Assembly (NCBI GenBank): GCA_018340375.1
Contig: JAFFJZ010000010.1
Coordinates: 5,518,001-5,582,000 of the forward strand
DNA: 64,000 bases
Direction: 5' to 3'
DNA from: Gonatopus flavifemur
Lineage: Eukaryota > Arthropoda > Insecta > Hymenoptera > Dryinidae
The notes under the pieces are model-generated. The model ran no database searches. It saw only the letters and a list, made by a program, of their open reading frames with translations, and had not been told where the DNA came from. A program made the position numbers and the translations under genes. Positions 56,701 to 64,000 of the stretch are shown piece after piece; position 1 is the stretch's first letter, and every line of letters begins with the position of its first letter.

Positions 56701-59700
56701 CCTCTTAAAAGGATACCAGGTTTGCTTCAGACCTTTCTTTCTATCGTGTAGGTTTGTCTTTTTCTAACCAACGCGCTTGGATGGGGAATGCTGAAATCCT
56801 CTTAGAGGAATACTAGCGCCGGGACATTAGTCAAATTTTTCGTGTAAGATTCCTCCAAAATACTTGAATATTCTCAAAATACCGCTCTATACAACATTTC
56901 TATAGGGATTCAAGAAATACTGTATAAAGCGATATTTTGAAAATATTGAAGGATCGTGGAGAAATCTTACACGAAAGATTTGGCTAAAGTTCCAACGCTA
57001 GTATCCCCTTAAGCCAAAATGTTTCTTCCAAATTATTTGGAAGTGGTGTAATAAAACCAATCAATTTTCATTTACCTACCTGTATATGTGTCAATATAGG
57101 TCTCTAAGTGAAAATTATTGAATCCCGTACAGCATCGGACATTTCTACGTTGCCTCCACGTGGAATCTTCGTTCATCCACGTTCTATCCACGTCCACCAT
57201 TCATCCACGTGGAGTCCACGGAGATGTGACGTAGAAATCGATGGATGTGCTGTTATGGATATTATTGTGAAACTTTCAAATAATTTGAAAGGAACATTTG
57301 GGTCGCTGCCACGCCGCTAGTGGAGCTTTCCGAAGTGTGTGACCCGGGGCGTCAGGAGCGTGGAATGAACCAATAGGAATCCGTAGTTCATGCCCCAGAC
57401 CCCCCGGGTCAAACACTTCGGAAAGCTCCAGTATCCTCTTAAGAATACCCACAAATGAATTCCGATTGCAGTTCATGTGAATTTACTTCAACGGAGGTAC
57501 CGTACGGCGGCGCTGAAATCCGTCTGAAAATTTTTTATTCCGGTGGTCCCCCTGAGTTACCCTAAAGGGCTTTTTTCATCGCAGCTTCAGCATCAAGCGT
57601 CAGTATTGGAAGAAAAGAGAGAACCTGTCGGACCACTCGTTTCTTCCAATGTTGATGCTTGATGCTGAAGCTGTCATGAAAAAGGCCCTCAACTTGTTCC
57701 AAGTATTTCGGATTCGCTATTTCCAGTGACAGAAACGAATTGATTGGTTTGTTACAAGTTGAAGACCTGTTTTACACCGAAGTTCAGTTATTCCGAAAAA
57801 CGATTGCTCCGAAATTTCGTATCCCGACCATAGTTGTTAATCTATTACGGTTTTAAAAAGTCCTATTGGCATTTCTGATTGAATACAATTTGCCATAGGT
57901 TGATCCATCGGAAAAACGTAATAGATTAACAACACTGATCCCGACGAGTTATATTCCAAAAGTTCATTGTACCGACAAATCGTGATTGATTCGTCTTTTG
58001 GAATCCATAAGAAATGAGCAATACAATTGGACCGAAAATAATCGGGATACCGAACTTTCGGAATATCACTCGTCGGGGCAGAGATGTTATTTGGTACAAT
58101 TTCGGAATATTTGATTGGTATTTCCATTCAACCCATGATTATTATAGGTTGATCTAATGGAAATTGTACTAAAAAGAACATCTCTGTTCGTCGGGGTACA
58201 AAATTTCGGAGTAATCGTTCTTTGGAATAACTGAACTTTGTTATAAAACAGATCTACCTCGGGAAACAGAACCAGAGATGGATCTGACAGCCCAGATAAC
58301 ATACGGAGAATTCTTTTTCAAGAGCAAGGATAGAACTCTTCAAGAATTCTTTTCGAACTAATGAATTCATATGGAGCTCTGGAGGAGTTCAATCTGTTGA
58401 ACATTACCAAGCTCTTTGAGAATATCAGAAGTATTGTCTGAGTACTCTCAAAGAACTTGTTAATGTCCGACAGATTGAACTCCTTCAGAGCTCTATATGA
58501 ATTCATTAGTTCGAAAAGAGTTCTTGAAGAGTTCTATTCTTGCTCTTGAAAAAGAATTCTTCGTGTGTTATCTGGGAGAACGAACGAACCTATTGCTACG
58601 AAAATCTCCCCAAAGGTATACTCACATGATTATGATATTAACCTCATACCGCAACGCAAGTCGCAACGTAAACCGTGGTTTCAATTAGCATGTTACGTTC
58701 ACTTTCATGGTCGCGACGTCGCGTATGGGTACTCTTTAAAAACACTTCAACGTAACGCCATTTTCCCGGCGTCCTGGAATCAAAAGAAAGCGCGATTTCG
58801 CGTGTATAATAATAAAACTGTCTTGCTTCGAATGAAGCATCAAATCCAATTGTGACTGTAGTTCTTTCAAATTCATCAAAATGTCGTACAAAGGTCCGCA
58901 AAAAGTGCAAAAGGTGATGGTCCAGCCCATCAACCTTATATTCCGATATCTGCAAAATCGTTCACGTGTTCAAGTTTGGTTATTCGAGAATATAAACCTT
59001 CGAATAGAAGGTCATATCGTTGGCTTCGACGAGTACATGAATTTAGTTTTGGACGATGCTGAGGAATATCATATGAAGACGAAGAATAGAAAATCATTAG
59101 GACGTATTATGTTGAAAGGAGACAATATTACGTTAATACAAAACACCAATCCAGGAGCTAATTGAACTTCTAACCTCCAAATACATCTTTGAGGTTATCT
59201 TTCCTGCTCTGTACAGTACCTCAAAACAGATGCGTGTGTCAGTGATTCGAGAAAGACTGCGTTGGAGAATTAGTTTAATGTTTATAATCTTCTGGTTGAA
59301 TTGTGAAACGTTTCATATTTTGTATCGTAAATATTGTGAGCATGAGAATGATTCATTCCAAAACAAAATGTTTATCAATTTCATACATCATAGTGTTACA
59401 TAAAAAGCTTGAACTTGTATGATATTTTTATACGTAAAGTTCGATTCAACTTGAACAATCTTCATCAATATCTTGTAATTCCAAGCAATGTATTCGATAT
59501 ATAATTTATATAACCAGATTCTGTTTATAATTTTTATATTCTTAAAGAATTCAATCATCAGTGTAATGTGAATTGGAATTACATTCATTAAAGGTTTATA
59601 TCAAACGTAGAATTTGTGTCATTATTTACAAAAATCCAACTTCCAAAATCTAAAACAAATTTGTCATTTTAGCAAATGAGCGACTATGGATTTATTCTAC

Positions 59701-61645
59701 TATTCTTACTATTCGAGCACTATCATATTCATACAAAATTAAACTCATTTCTTGAAATTTTCAATTCAAGTTATCAAGAGAAAAATATGGACCTCATATT
59801 CCGAATACACGATCATTCACGATATTTGAATCTTAGAATTCTCAATCATTTAATACATCACTCGTCATTTATCCAAGAACTTTTTTTTCTACACGGTAAT
59901 GAATTTTGTAACAATGGAATTGCTGTTCCGACAAAAAAAGAACATTTCTCTATTATTAATTCTGTATCGCAGGTGGTAAAGGTGCTTGTTCGAGTTTTAT
60001 CGAAAGGTGTTTTGCATTCATCGGTGAAAATGCAGTGGACACCGTGAAAACAACTGCATTTTGCAATCTCCCAAAGGATGCGTTGGTGAAACTCATATCG
60101 TCGGATTATCTCGGTTTGGAGGAAGAAGACGTTTGGAGAGCTGTACTCAATTGGGCCAAATATCAGGTTCATCATTTCAATATCTCTGTTTTTGTTTTCA
60201 AGTATTTTCAATGTTATAAATTGTGAGAAGACTTAAGTGGCCTTGAGACCTTGAGACTTGAGGTCATGGACCTTGTTTTGCACGCAATTATTACTGGGTC
60301 CTTGGGTCCTTAGGTTCTTGGATCAGAATTTAGAATAACCAGAAGTTAAGAAACTCTTAACTGTACGGACCACGCTCCTAGGCAGGGGTGACGCAGCCTA
60401 CTCAACACTGGACCGAGGAGGAACGAGTGAGAGTCTGTCAGCATTTGTCAGGAGTAATAAATCATGTTCGCCTTCTACTAATCGACAGCCAAGTCTTTGC
60501 CGAAGAAGTTGAACCTACCGGAGCTGTACCGATCGAGTTATCTTTAGAAAGGTGCAAATTTTTATTTCTCAAGATTCTTTAGAAAATCCAACAACTAATA
60601 AGCTGATAAGCTGATTTTACTGATGCTTTTAGGTATAGATATGCAGCATTACCAAATAAATTTGCTGAAGTTTGTTCCGACAAAAGACTGCAACCGAGAG
60701 TAAGTCCATTTCTTTTTCCTGGATCACAAATTCTCTCAAGGGACAAAATGGGATTTCAGCGGCTCTTGAATCAGTGGTATGGTGTGCCGAAACAAAGCTG
60801 GCGTTTAGTTTATAGGTAAAATATGTATTTTATATTATTTCATTGCGTCAAACGTTTTATAATCTGAATTTGTACTATTTGTTTGTATAATTTATTCGAT
60901 CAGAGCTTCGAGCCATGGATATTCAGCTGCCTCTTTTCATCGACATTGCGATGGAATCTGCCCCACGTATGTAATAGCTTTGGTAAGTGTTTAAAATCGG
61001 ATGAATTGTTTCATTTCATGAGTTTTACTAATGAATTTTCGTTAACAGGGAACGCGAGGTGAAATATGTGGAGGGTTTAGTGATGTACCTTGGGGTAAAA
61101 CCAGTGCTAAAGGACACTATATCTCTTCGGATAAGGCATTTTTATTCACATTGACGAATAATCAAGATGTTCCTCCCACTAAATACGATATAGTAAAGAA
61201 ATTGTTTGCCATCTGTTATCATCCAGAGTATGTGTACTTTTTGTTTCGAGTGCTCAATAACGGCTATGCATCATATTTTTTTCTCCCACAATCGACTTGG
61301 AATAATTCAACATTCAAATTACAGAAATTCTTAAATATTCTTGAGTTACGATAAGATATCAATGGATTATACAAAAACACTAAACTTTTTCAATATGATG
61401 ACTGTATATGTAATTACAATTTTCTGTTCATAACATGTTACAGCATAGGACCCATATTCGGAGCAGGAGCAGATTTATTGATATCCAGTAATTGTAACGC
61501 TAATATGGAAAGCTATAGTAATCTTCCTCACAGTTATGACGGTGAGCATTCGTCAAATACAATCCTAATGGGAGATTATCATTTTTCCGTTGTAGATTAT
61601 GAAGTATTTACTCCAAATCATCCAGTTCTGAAATCTAATCATTGA
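44540..61645 (+). CDS. BTB-BACK-TLDc domain protein, nine coding exons, 496 aa
   Basis: Exons: 44540-44736, 53623-53743, 54020-54185, 59973-60166, 60382-60551, 60633-60815, 60904-60982, 61049-61227, 61444-61645 (TGA). All joins are GT-AG and in frame; total 1491 bp. Residues about 30-130 are a BTB/POZ domain ([42 protein letters not shown]), 140-290 a BACK-type helical region ([30 protein letters not shown]), and 315-485 a TLDc domain ([55 protein letters not shown]). BTB-BACK proteins usually recruit substrates to Cullin-3; TLDc proteins are linked to oxidative-stress resistance and V-ATPase binding. The combination is inferred to be cytosolic. Introns 1 (8.9 kb) and 3 (5.8 kb) are rich in MITEs, and intron 3 also holds SNRPE. 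I do not assign a symbol. Confidence 0.9.
45164..45205. repeat. (CA)n(CT)n microsatellite
   Basis: CACACACACACACACAC followed by TCTCTCTCTCTC and an interrupted CT tract. Confidence 0.9.
46642..46993. mobile_element. F7-type element (CCCTGGTGGAAATTGG / CCACCTGGG) hosting an F1 element
   Basis: The outer parts CCCTGGTGGAAATTGGATGC and CTTTCGACTTCCACCTGGG are inverted relatives, as are AATTCCGACG and AATCTGACTT. The interior, 46710-46955, is the F1 element. Confidence 0.45.
46710..46955. mobile_element. F1 foldback (CACTGAGAAAACGTC end)
   Basis: Arms of about 100 bp match through AAAATTTTGGTTGAAATGAA and CAAAGAAACTTTTTGGTTGG and their inverses. The right end GTTTTCAGGG has decayed from GTTTTCTCAGTG. 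Confidence 0.7.
47400..47569. mobile_element. F1 MITE (CACTGAGAGAAAAAACTGTA / TACAGTTTTTTCTCAGTG), precise nested insertion
   Basis: Flanked by TA at 47398-47399 and 47570-47571. The opposite arm of the host, near 48410, reads CTGACTACTAAGTAGCTGC, whose inverse GCAGCTACTTAGTAGTCAG is exactly the unoccupied site with a single TA. Arms carry CTGAAAATGAGCCCAAGTAC and its inverse. Confidence 0.95.
47861..48000. repeat. Two 70-bp tandem units
   Basis: Units 47861-47930 and 47931-48000 both begin CAG(A/G)ACCTGATCAGGATTGC and continue CTTG(A/G)CT(C/T)ATCCGT with about 80 percent identity by eye. Confidence 0.7.
48935..49135. repeat. F7-related repeat (CCTGATTAAAAAGTCTCATT)
   Basis: Several copies of CTCATTGAATCTCACCAAAT-type sequence in both orientations; related to 50092-50317 and 6375-6491. 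Confidence 0.45.
49200..49480. repeat. Cluster of ATTATGGNACCAT units
   Basis: AATTATGGCACCATGATT, GGTACCATCATGGCAAC, CATACCATGGCTCCATTATG and GGTACCATTATGAAC are short palindrome-like units without definable ends. Confidence 0.4.
50092..50317. mobile_element. F7 element (CCTGGTTAAAAGAATCC / GGTTCTTTCAACCAGG ends)
   Basis: Inverted ends, and two internal copies of ACCAGAACATTGTCCA or TCAGAACATTGTCCA. Confidence 0.6.
50371..50842. mobile_element. F3 element (TTAA then GGAGATACCAGCGATCCC) hosting an F2 element
   Basis: Preceded by TTAA at 50367-50370. Arms TTCGAAGATAAAGCAATAAA and TTTATTGCTTCATTTTCGAA are inverted and match the interior of 29881-30126. The right terminus has decayed. The loop is occupied by the F2 element 50479-50703. 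Confidence 0.6.
50479..50703. mobile_element. F2 element nested in the F3 element
   Basis: CCCAAACAGCGCAAAGCTCT at 50479 and GATGTCTGTCTAGG ending at 50703, with GAGCTC and AGAGAATGC / GCATTGGACCTCTTTTAG units inside. Confidence 0.5.
53623..53743 (+). CDS. BTB-BACK-TLDc gene, coding exon 2
   Basis: Acceptor TATGTTTCAG, donor GAAAA|GTAAGT-like at 53744. Encodes [18 protein letters not shown] then [15 protein letters not shown], the core BTB dimer helices. Phase 2 in, phase 0 out. Confidence 0.9.
53785..53993. mobile_element. F1 MITE filling most of intron 2 of the BTB gene
   Basis: It shares AAATAAATAGTT(C/T)ATTTGTC, GATTGATGAAATATTCGATC and AATCAAATAATGGAATGCTT with the element at 40998-41241. 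The ends have decayed (CATTGAAAAAAAATTGCTTC; TTTATTTTCGTG). The intron is only 276 bp long, so about three quarters of it is this insertion. Confidence 0.7.
54020..54185 (+). CDS. BTB-BACK-TLDc gene, coding exon 3
   Basis: Acceptor TTCTGGTAG, donor CCAG|GTAATT. Encodes the end of the BTB fold ([20 protein letters not shown]) and the start of the BACK region ([18 protein letters not shown]). Phase 0 in, phase 1 out. Confidence 0.9.
54546..54930. mobile_element. F3 foldback (GGGGATACCAGCGATCCCC ends)
   Basis: Preceded by TCAA. Left GATACCAGCGATCCCCGCAG and right GCGGGGATCGCTGGTCGGTA are inverted. Long arms match through GAAATTTTCAGGGATCAATC and GTACCGACTGAGTAAACATT and their inverses. In intron 3 of the BTB gene. 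Confidence 0.75.
54925..55090. mobile_element. Foldback with CTTTCTAACCAAT / ATTGGTTAGAAAG arms
   Basis: GAACTCTCTTTCTATCTCAT and ATGATAGAAAGAGAGGTC, and CCCTTTCTAACCAATCATG with its inverse, flank a loop with GGTACCACCTAAACGGGAC. Abuts the previous element. A similar half occurs at 56725-56790. Confidence 0.6.
55107..55309. mobile_element. F3 foldback (GGGTATCCCGTAGAAG ends, TTAA on both sides)
   Basis: TTAA at 55103-55106 and 55310-55313. The ends GGGTATCCCGTAGAAGTCGA and GGCTTCTACGGGATACCC are inverted. Arms contain AACCAGCCAGACCTT and AAGGTCTGGCCGGTT. A degraded copy lies at 62601-62778. Confidence 0.85.
55314..55746. mobile_element. F3-type foldback, about 200-bp arms, TTAA on both sides and at the centre
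   Basis: TTAA at 55310-55313 (shared with the previous element), 55527-55530 (centre) and 55747-55750. Arms match through AAGTTACTA, CCCCCCAGTTTTCTCAG and AAGATGCACCTGCTCATT and their inverses. A run of 11 G lies at 55692-55702. It may be two half-elements back to back. Confidence 0.7.
55761..56222. mobile_element. Foldback hosting a 96-bp F2 element
   Basis: Arms GAAATTTCCAGGGATGACTC and GAGCCATCCCTGGAAATTTC, and TGGCTCCATCCGATAG and CATCAGATGAAGCCA, are inverted. The loop holds 55972-56067. Confidence 0.55.
55972..56067. mobile_element. Short F2 element (CCCTAACAGCAC / TGCTGTCTGGG ends)
   Basis: Inverted ends with TA on both sides. The interior has GAACGTTC-like units (TTCTGAACGTTCAGAA and ACGTTTTATAAACGTT). 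Confidence 0.55.
56240..56704. mobile_element. F3-type foldback (GGATACCAAAGTTACCATCG / CGATGGTAACTCTGGTATCC)
   Basis: Inverted ends; TTAA follows at 56705-56708. The interior repeats a block of GAAATTTTCAG, ATTCAGGCTCTATA and AATTCGAGCTCTATACA in both orientations. Confidence 0.6.
56806..57008. mobile_element. F3 MITE (AGGAATACTAGCGCC / AACGCTAGTATCCCC ends)
   Basis: Flanked by TTAG (56802-56805, mutated TTAA) and TTAA (57009-57012). Arms CGTGTAAGATT(C/T)CTCC and its inverse, and CAAAATACCGCTCTATACA and TGTATAAAGCGATATTTTG. Same length as 55107-55309. Confidence 0.75.
57121..57262. mobile_element. F6 element copy (CCACGTGGA-rich)
   Basis: AATCCCGTACAGCATCGGAC to ATGGATGTGCTGTTATGGAT. CACGTTCTATCCACGTCC and CATCCACGTGGAGTCCAC in the middle. 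Close to 4385-4503. Confidence 0.6.
57313..57438. mobile_element. F3-type foldback (GGAGCTTTCCGAAGTGT arms)
   Basis: GCTAGTGGAGCTTTCCGAAG and CTTCGGAAAGCTCCAGTATC are inverted, then TTAA at 57439-57442. The loop is GC-rich (GACCCGGGGCGTCAGGAGCG; CCCCAGACCCCCCGGGTC). Confidence 0.65.
57567..57690. repeat. Hairpin with AGCTTCAGCATCAAGC / GCTTGATGCTGAAGCT arms
   Basis: Arms of about 50 bp: GGGCTTTTTTCATCGCAGCT and AGCTGTCATGAAAAAGGCCC. Flanked by TTAC/CTCA, so no clear duplication. Confidence 0.6.
57762..58263. mobile_element. Large foldback with inner foldbacks
   Basis: AAGTTCAGTTATTCCGAAAA and TTGGAATAACTGAACTTTGT are inverted, as are GTTGTTAATCTATTACG and CGTAATAGATTAACAAC, and GGTTGATC(C/T)A(T/A)(C/T)GGAAA copies. 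Contains repeated CCGACGAGT / ACTCGTCGG units. Confidence 0.55.
58291..58576. mobile_element. F2 foldback (CCCAGATAACATACGGAGAA / TTCTTCGTGTGTTATCTGGG)
   Basis: Near-perfect arms of about 130 bp through GAATTCTTTTTCAAGAGCAA and CTAATGAATTCATATGGAGC and their inverses. It ends about 300 bp before the SNRPE start codon. Confidence 0.85.
58620..58880 (+). promoter_or_regulatory. Probable promoter region of SNRPE
   Basis: A CpG-rich island in AT-rich DNA (CGCAACGCAAGTCGCAACGT, GGTCGCGACGTCGCGTATGG, ATTTTCCCGGCGTCCTGG), with no TATA box at a fixed distance, as usual for a housekeeping gene. The leader ends CATCAAAATGTCG at the start codon. Confidence 0.55.
58881..59165 (+). CDS. SNRPE: Small nuclear ribonucleoprotein E (Sm E), intronless
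   Basis: 94 residues, ATG to TGA, very close to animal Sm[21 protein letters not shown], then [20 protein letters not shown] (Sm1) and [18 protein letters not shown] (Sm2 with the GD-N RNA-binding loop). SmE joins SmF and SmG, then the other Sm proteins, in the ring around U1, U2, U4 and U5 snRNAs. The length matches the family (about 92-94). It lies within intron 3 of the BTB-BACK-TLDc gene on the same strand, so host transcripts must remove it. No intron, but no A-rich tail or flanking duplication was seen, and it has its own CpG-rich upstream region. A functional gene is favoured over a dead retrocopy because no residue of the core looks broken. Confidence 0.95.
   Translation: MSYKGPQKVQKVMVQPINLIFRYLQNRSRVQVWLFENINLRIEGHIVGFDEYMNLVLDDAEEYHMKTKNRKSLGRIMLKGDNITLIQNTNPGAN
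59166..59972 (+). other. SNRPE 3' region and end of host intron 3
   Basis: No further gene. ATTAAA at 59587-59592 is a candidate poly(A) signal for SNRPE, but it is far from the stop. The intron acceptor TCTGTATCGCAG ends at 59972. Confidence 0.45.
59973..60166 (+). CDS. BTB-BACK-TLDc gene, coding exon 4
   Basis: BACK region: [55 protein letters not shown]. Donor CAG|GTTCAT at 60167. Phase 1 in, phase 0 out. Confidence 0.9.
60382..60551 (+). CDS. BTB-BACK-TLDc gene, coding exon 5
   Basis: Two AGs lie close together; I use CCTAG at 60380-60381 because it keeps frame (A-G-V-T-Q), whereas CAG at 60383-60385 does not. Encodes [35 protein letters not shown]. Phase 2 out at GAAAG|GTGCAA. Confidence 0.85.
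60633..60815 (+). CDS. BTB-BACK-TLDc gene, coding exon 6
   Basis: Acceptor CTTTTAG, donor TATAG|GTAAAA. The TLDc domain starts here: [30 protein letters not shown]. An internal GTAAGT at 60700 could be read as a donor, but the frame stays open and the domain continues through it. Phase 2 in and out. Confidence 0.85.
60904..60982 (+). CDS. BTB-BACK-TLDc gene, coding exon 7
   Basis: Short 79-bp exon: [26 protein letters not shown], the TLDc SxxDGxS-like strand. Phase 2 in, phase 0 out; donor TTG|GTAAGT. Confidence 0.9.
61049..61227 (+). CDS. BTB-BACK-TLDc gene, coding exon 8
   Basis: Contains the TLDc signature [15 protein letters not shown] then [12 protein letters not shown]. Acceptor GTTAACAG, donor CCAGA|GTATGT. 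Phase 0 in, phase 2 out. Confidence 0.9.
61444..61645 (+). CDS. BTB-BACK-TLDc gene, terminal coding exon 9
   Basis: [20 protein letters not shown], then [20 protein letters not shown], the last strands of TLDc, and TGA 61643-61645. It follows the acceptor GTTACAG. The frame stays open through the GGTGAGC at 61541, and continuing is required for the TLDc end. Confidence 0.9.
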
Positions 61646-62600
61646 TTAGTGTTTTTTTATATCTTTGTTTCAATAATATCAAAAATATATCCGTTATTCA
61701 AAGTATAAAATCTAAATTGTATGCAACTGCAAAAGTCATACGCAACCACGTAAAACAGCATTTTTAAATAAGTGGTTTTAAGATTCTATTCATCTTACGG
61801 TCCATGACTTACTTTCTGAATCATCGCATTTGATAATGATAATTTATTATACAAAAAATACAAATCATTATGTATTTATTATATTATTTTTTTTTTGAGA
61901 AAACAGGATACTTTATGAATAGAAAATGTGGAGAAAATTTTTTGATTCGAGTGACCAAAATGTTCCATTTATGACATTCAAGATCACGCTTTTAAAAATG
62001 CTTGTTATCCTAAATGGATCGGTAATCACGATCATCGTTGTAAGAAAGCTTATCACTGATTAATAATAATAAAACTCATAGAATTAATTTTGATAAATGG
62101 TTTTCTAAATATTGAAAGTGAATCCAAAGTTTCACTAACAACAAAATCTCAAGCATTAGCAAAAATACAAGCAAGTTATTTTCAATCCATTTATTAATTG
62201 ATTCGAACAAAATGAGAATTCAGTCAGTTTATAAATTTATATGAAAAGATTATAAAATACTATTGGTTTATAGTCATTCTGTGCGAACAAATGTGAATTT
62301 ATTAAAGGATCATCTAGTTTGTCGTGTTAGTAAGTCTGGCAATAGATGCATTCAGAATTAGAGCGGCCACTATTGAGAATTTTCAAAGAAATTTATTACA
62401 CATGTAATAATAGAATAGAATGATCAATAAGATTAGGGAGAAACTTGCGGGACTATTGAAGGTTCATTATGGCAAGCTGTGATTCATATTTTGTGTTTTA
62501 TGAATTTTTAATTTCGTCTATAAAGTTTATTACACATAAATTACACCTAGAAACCCTAAGAAAAATTCAAATTTGTGATAATTCGGTATTTTGAGATTGA
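61646..62600 (+). other. 3' untranslated and downstream region of the BTB-BACK-TLDc gene
   Basis: AT-rich, no gene. AATAAA at 62068-62073 is a candidate poly(A) signal about 420 bp after the stop. Confidence 0.4.
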
Positions 62601-62778
62601 GGATATCCCGTTTACCCTAGAGTTACCAGATCTCTCTACCCAAAATATTCGAGCACGGGTCAATAAAATGGAATAAAACCACCAGCCAGACCTTGTTCCA
62701 TACGAATCGAAGGTCTGGCAGGTGTTTTTACTATTTTGGATAGAAAGATCTAGCAATTCTAGGGTCTACGAGATACAT
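62601..62778. mobile_element. F3 MITE, degraded copy of 55107-55309
   Basis: It shares GATATCCCG, AGATCTCTCTACCCAAAATA, CAGCCAGACCTT, GAAGGTCTGGCAGG and TCTAGGGTCTACG in the same order. Flanks are TTGA and TTAA. Confidence 0.7.
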
Positions 62779-64000
62779 TTAACATCAATTTAAGACAATA
62801 CTAGCACTGACACTCTAGCAATTTCGTTTACAACAAACTATTCAAGATTGCTTCAATAAAATGTGTACAGCAATTCTAGATGTTTTCGATAAGTGCTTTG
62901 AAAGACAATATTTTTATTCTATTAAAGCATTCCCAAGTACTTTGTTATAAACAAAATCATCAGAGTTCTGGTGTGAAGTTGGGAACCTTTATATGGGAGA
63001 ATGGAGAGTTTTGAACCGTCAGAAGGTTTAATCTACTAGCTATATAAAACAAAAGACGATTGTTCAAGTGCTCGCATAGGTTTTAAATGAATCCTAATCA
63101 AATCCTACCCAAACAGAAATAACATTCCTTATGAAGATTACTACAAAAATATTGTAGTTTTCTCATCAGTTTTGTGAGGAAGTAAGTCATTTATGTGCAT
63201 ACTATTTCAAAATAAGTTCAATTCTAGGGATTCTTGGGAATATCTTTGAACAAGAAAACTTAATTTTGTTTCTTGACCTGTGGTTAGAGTTTTCATCTGG
63301 AAACAAGAAGCTATTTATCTTTAATATTGATGAAATAGGTTTCCCTATGGTGCAGAAGCGAGGAACAAGTATCACAGATGACATCTGCAGAAAAAAGGAC
63401 ACTTTACCTATTTGATGTTTAATGAGAACCTAAAGTACCCATTGGCACTCATATCCTTACATTTTCCATATTTCCTCGGAAAAGAATGAACGATCGTATG
63501 AAAGCGAGTACTCTGTCTGGTTCTGAATTTGCTGTGAACAATTTTAGATGGACGACGAGGTTGGGAAAAGGAAACGCTTTTACAGTTTGTGTGATATTAT
63601 ATTGGGATGAAAAGTATGAGTGAATGTGTATTAATTAGTAAGTGTTGCATGCAAGTTGTTCATACCGCACTATATCCTGGATATGTAATGGATGTTTAAT
63701 AGATATCTGTGTGATGTATGATTGCACGCGAGCCTAGGAGGAGCTTCAAAATGCTATCTGGGGGAATAAAAACACATTTTTATTAACAGCAGATCAAAAT
63801 TGAAAGGAATTTCTTGATTTTTCAATGTTTTTCCATCAACTATTCCAATAGGACTTACCATGTATAACTCCAGCAATGTTGCCATTCAAAAGCTGTTACT
63901 TCTTTATGATTGTCTGATTTTCATGAAACTACCAATCATGTTCTCGTCTTCATCTGTTCTGGGATTCATCAATCAATGAAGAGTGACAGCTTTTCAACGG
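62779..64000. other. 3' end of the window, no gene recognised
   Basis: Short frames only; no clear inverted repeats or RNA gene. Confidence 0.4.

Noticed and set aside
60700..60740. GTAAGT inside exon 6 of the BTB gene as a splice donor
   Set aside because: Using it would need a roughly 40-base intron; the frame is open and the TLDc domain reads through.

Overview
The window is nuclear DNA of an arthropod, most likely an insect and plausibly a hymenopteran. The evidence is AT-rich sequence, spliceosomal GT-AG introns, a yellow/MRJP-family gene, long introns packed with small inverted-repeat transposons, and a decayed mariner. Species cannot be told from the sequence. No bacterial or viral features were seen. 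Gene density is low: four supportable host genes, all on the + strand.

Layout. (1) 2-7020: the last three visible exons of a yellow/major-royal-jelly-protein family gene, whose 5' part lies before the window. Its two introns hold several layers of nested foldback elements. (2) 7021-31000: intergenic DNA with foldback MITEs, a Mutator-like transposase remnant between TTAA-flanked inverted termini (16996-18304), and about 6 kb (10041-16004) with almost no recognisable repeats. (3) 31090-31803: a compact intronless F-box gene with its own TATA box and poly(A) signals. (4) 32080-36800: repeats and a dead mariner (34449-35579). (5) 36840-61645: a BTB-BACK-TLDc gene in nine coding exons (496 aa), with a possible untranslated first exon near 37270. 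(6) 58881-59165: the intronless gene for the spliceosomal Sm protein E (SNRPE), lying on the same strand inside intron 3 of the BTB-BACK-TLDc gene. (7) 61646-64000: the 3' flank, with one degraded MITE and nothing else.

How the genes work together. They do not form a pathway. SNRPE is core splicing machinery. The F-box protein is probably a substrate adaptor for an SCF ubiquitin ligase. The BTB-BACK module suggests a Cullin-3-type adaptor, joined to a TLDc domain. The yellow protein is probably secreted. The only clear gene-gene relation is the nesting of SNRPE in an intron.

Most of the remaining DNA belongs to a few families of short non-autonomous elements that form long hairpins. F1 has CACTGAGAGAAA or CACGGAGAAAA ends and TA target duplications. 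F2 has CCCA(G/A)(A/G)CAGC-like ends and internal short palindromes such as AAGATATCTT or GAACGTTC. F3 has GGGGATACCAGCG-like ends and TTAA target duplications. F6 has ends like CCTAACAGCACACCCACCGAT's first 20 bases. F7 has CCCTGNT(T/A)AAAA-like ends. There is also one hAT-like MITE with an 8-bp duplication. Several are inserted inside one another so cleanly that the opposite arm, or an intact copy elsewhere in the window, serves as the empty site and shows the target duplication directly. I found no convincing new biological system. The strongest leads are the TTAA-bounded foldback cluster at 54.5-57.4 kb, the Mutator-like ORF between TTAA-flanked termini, the compact F-box gene, and the nested SNRPE.
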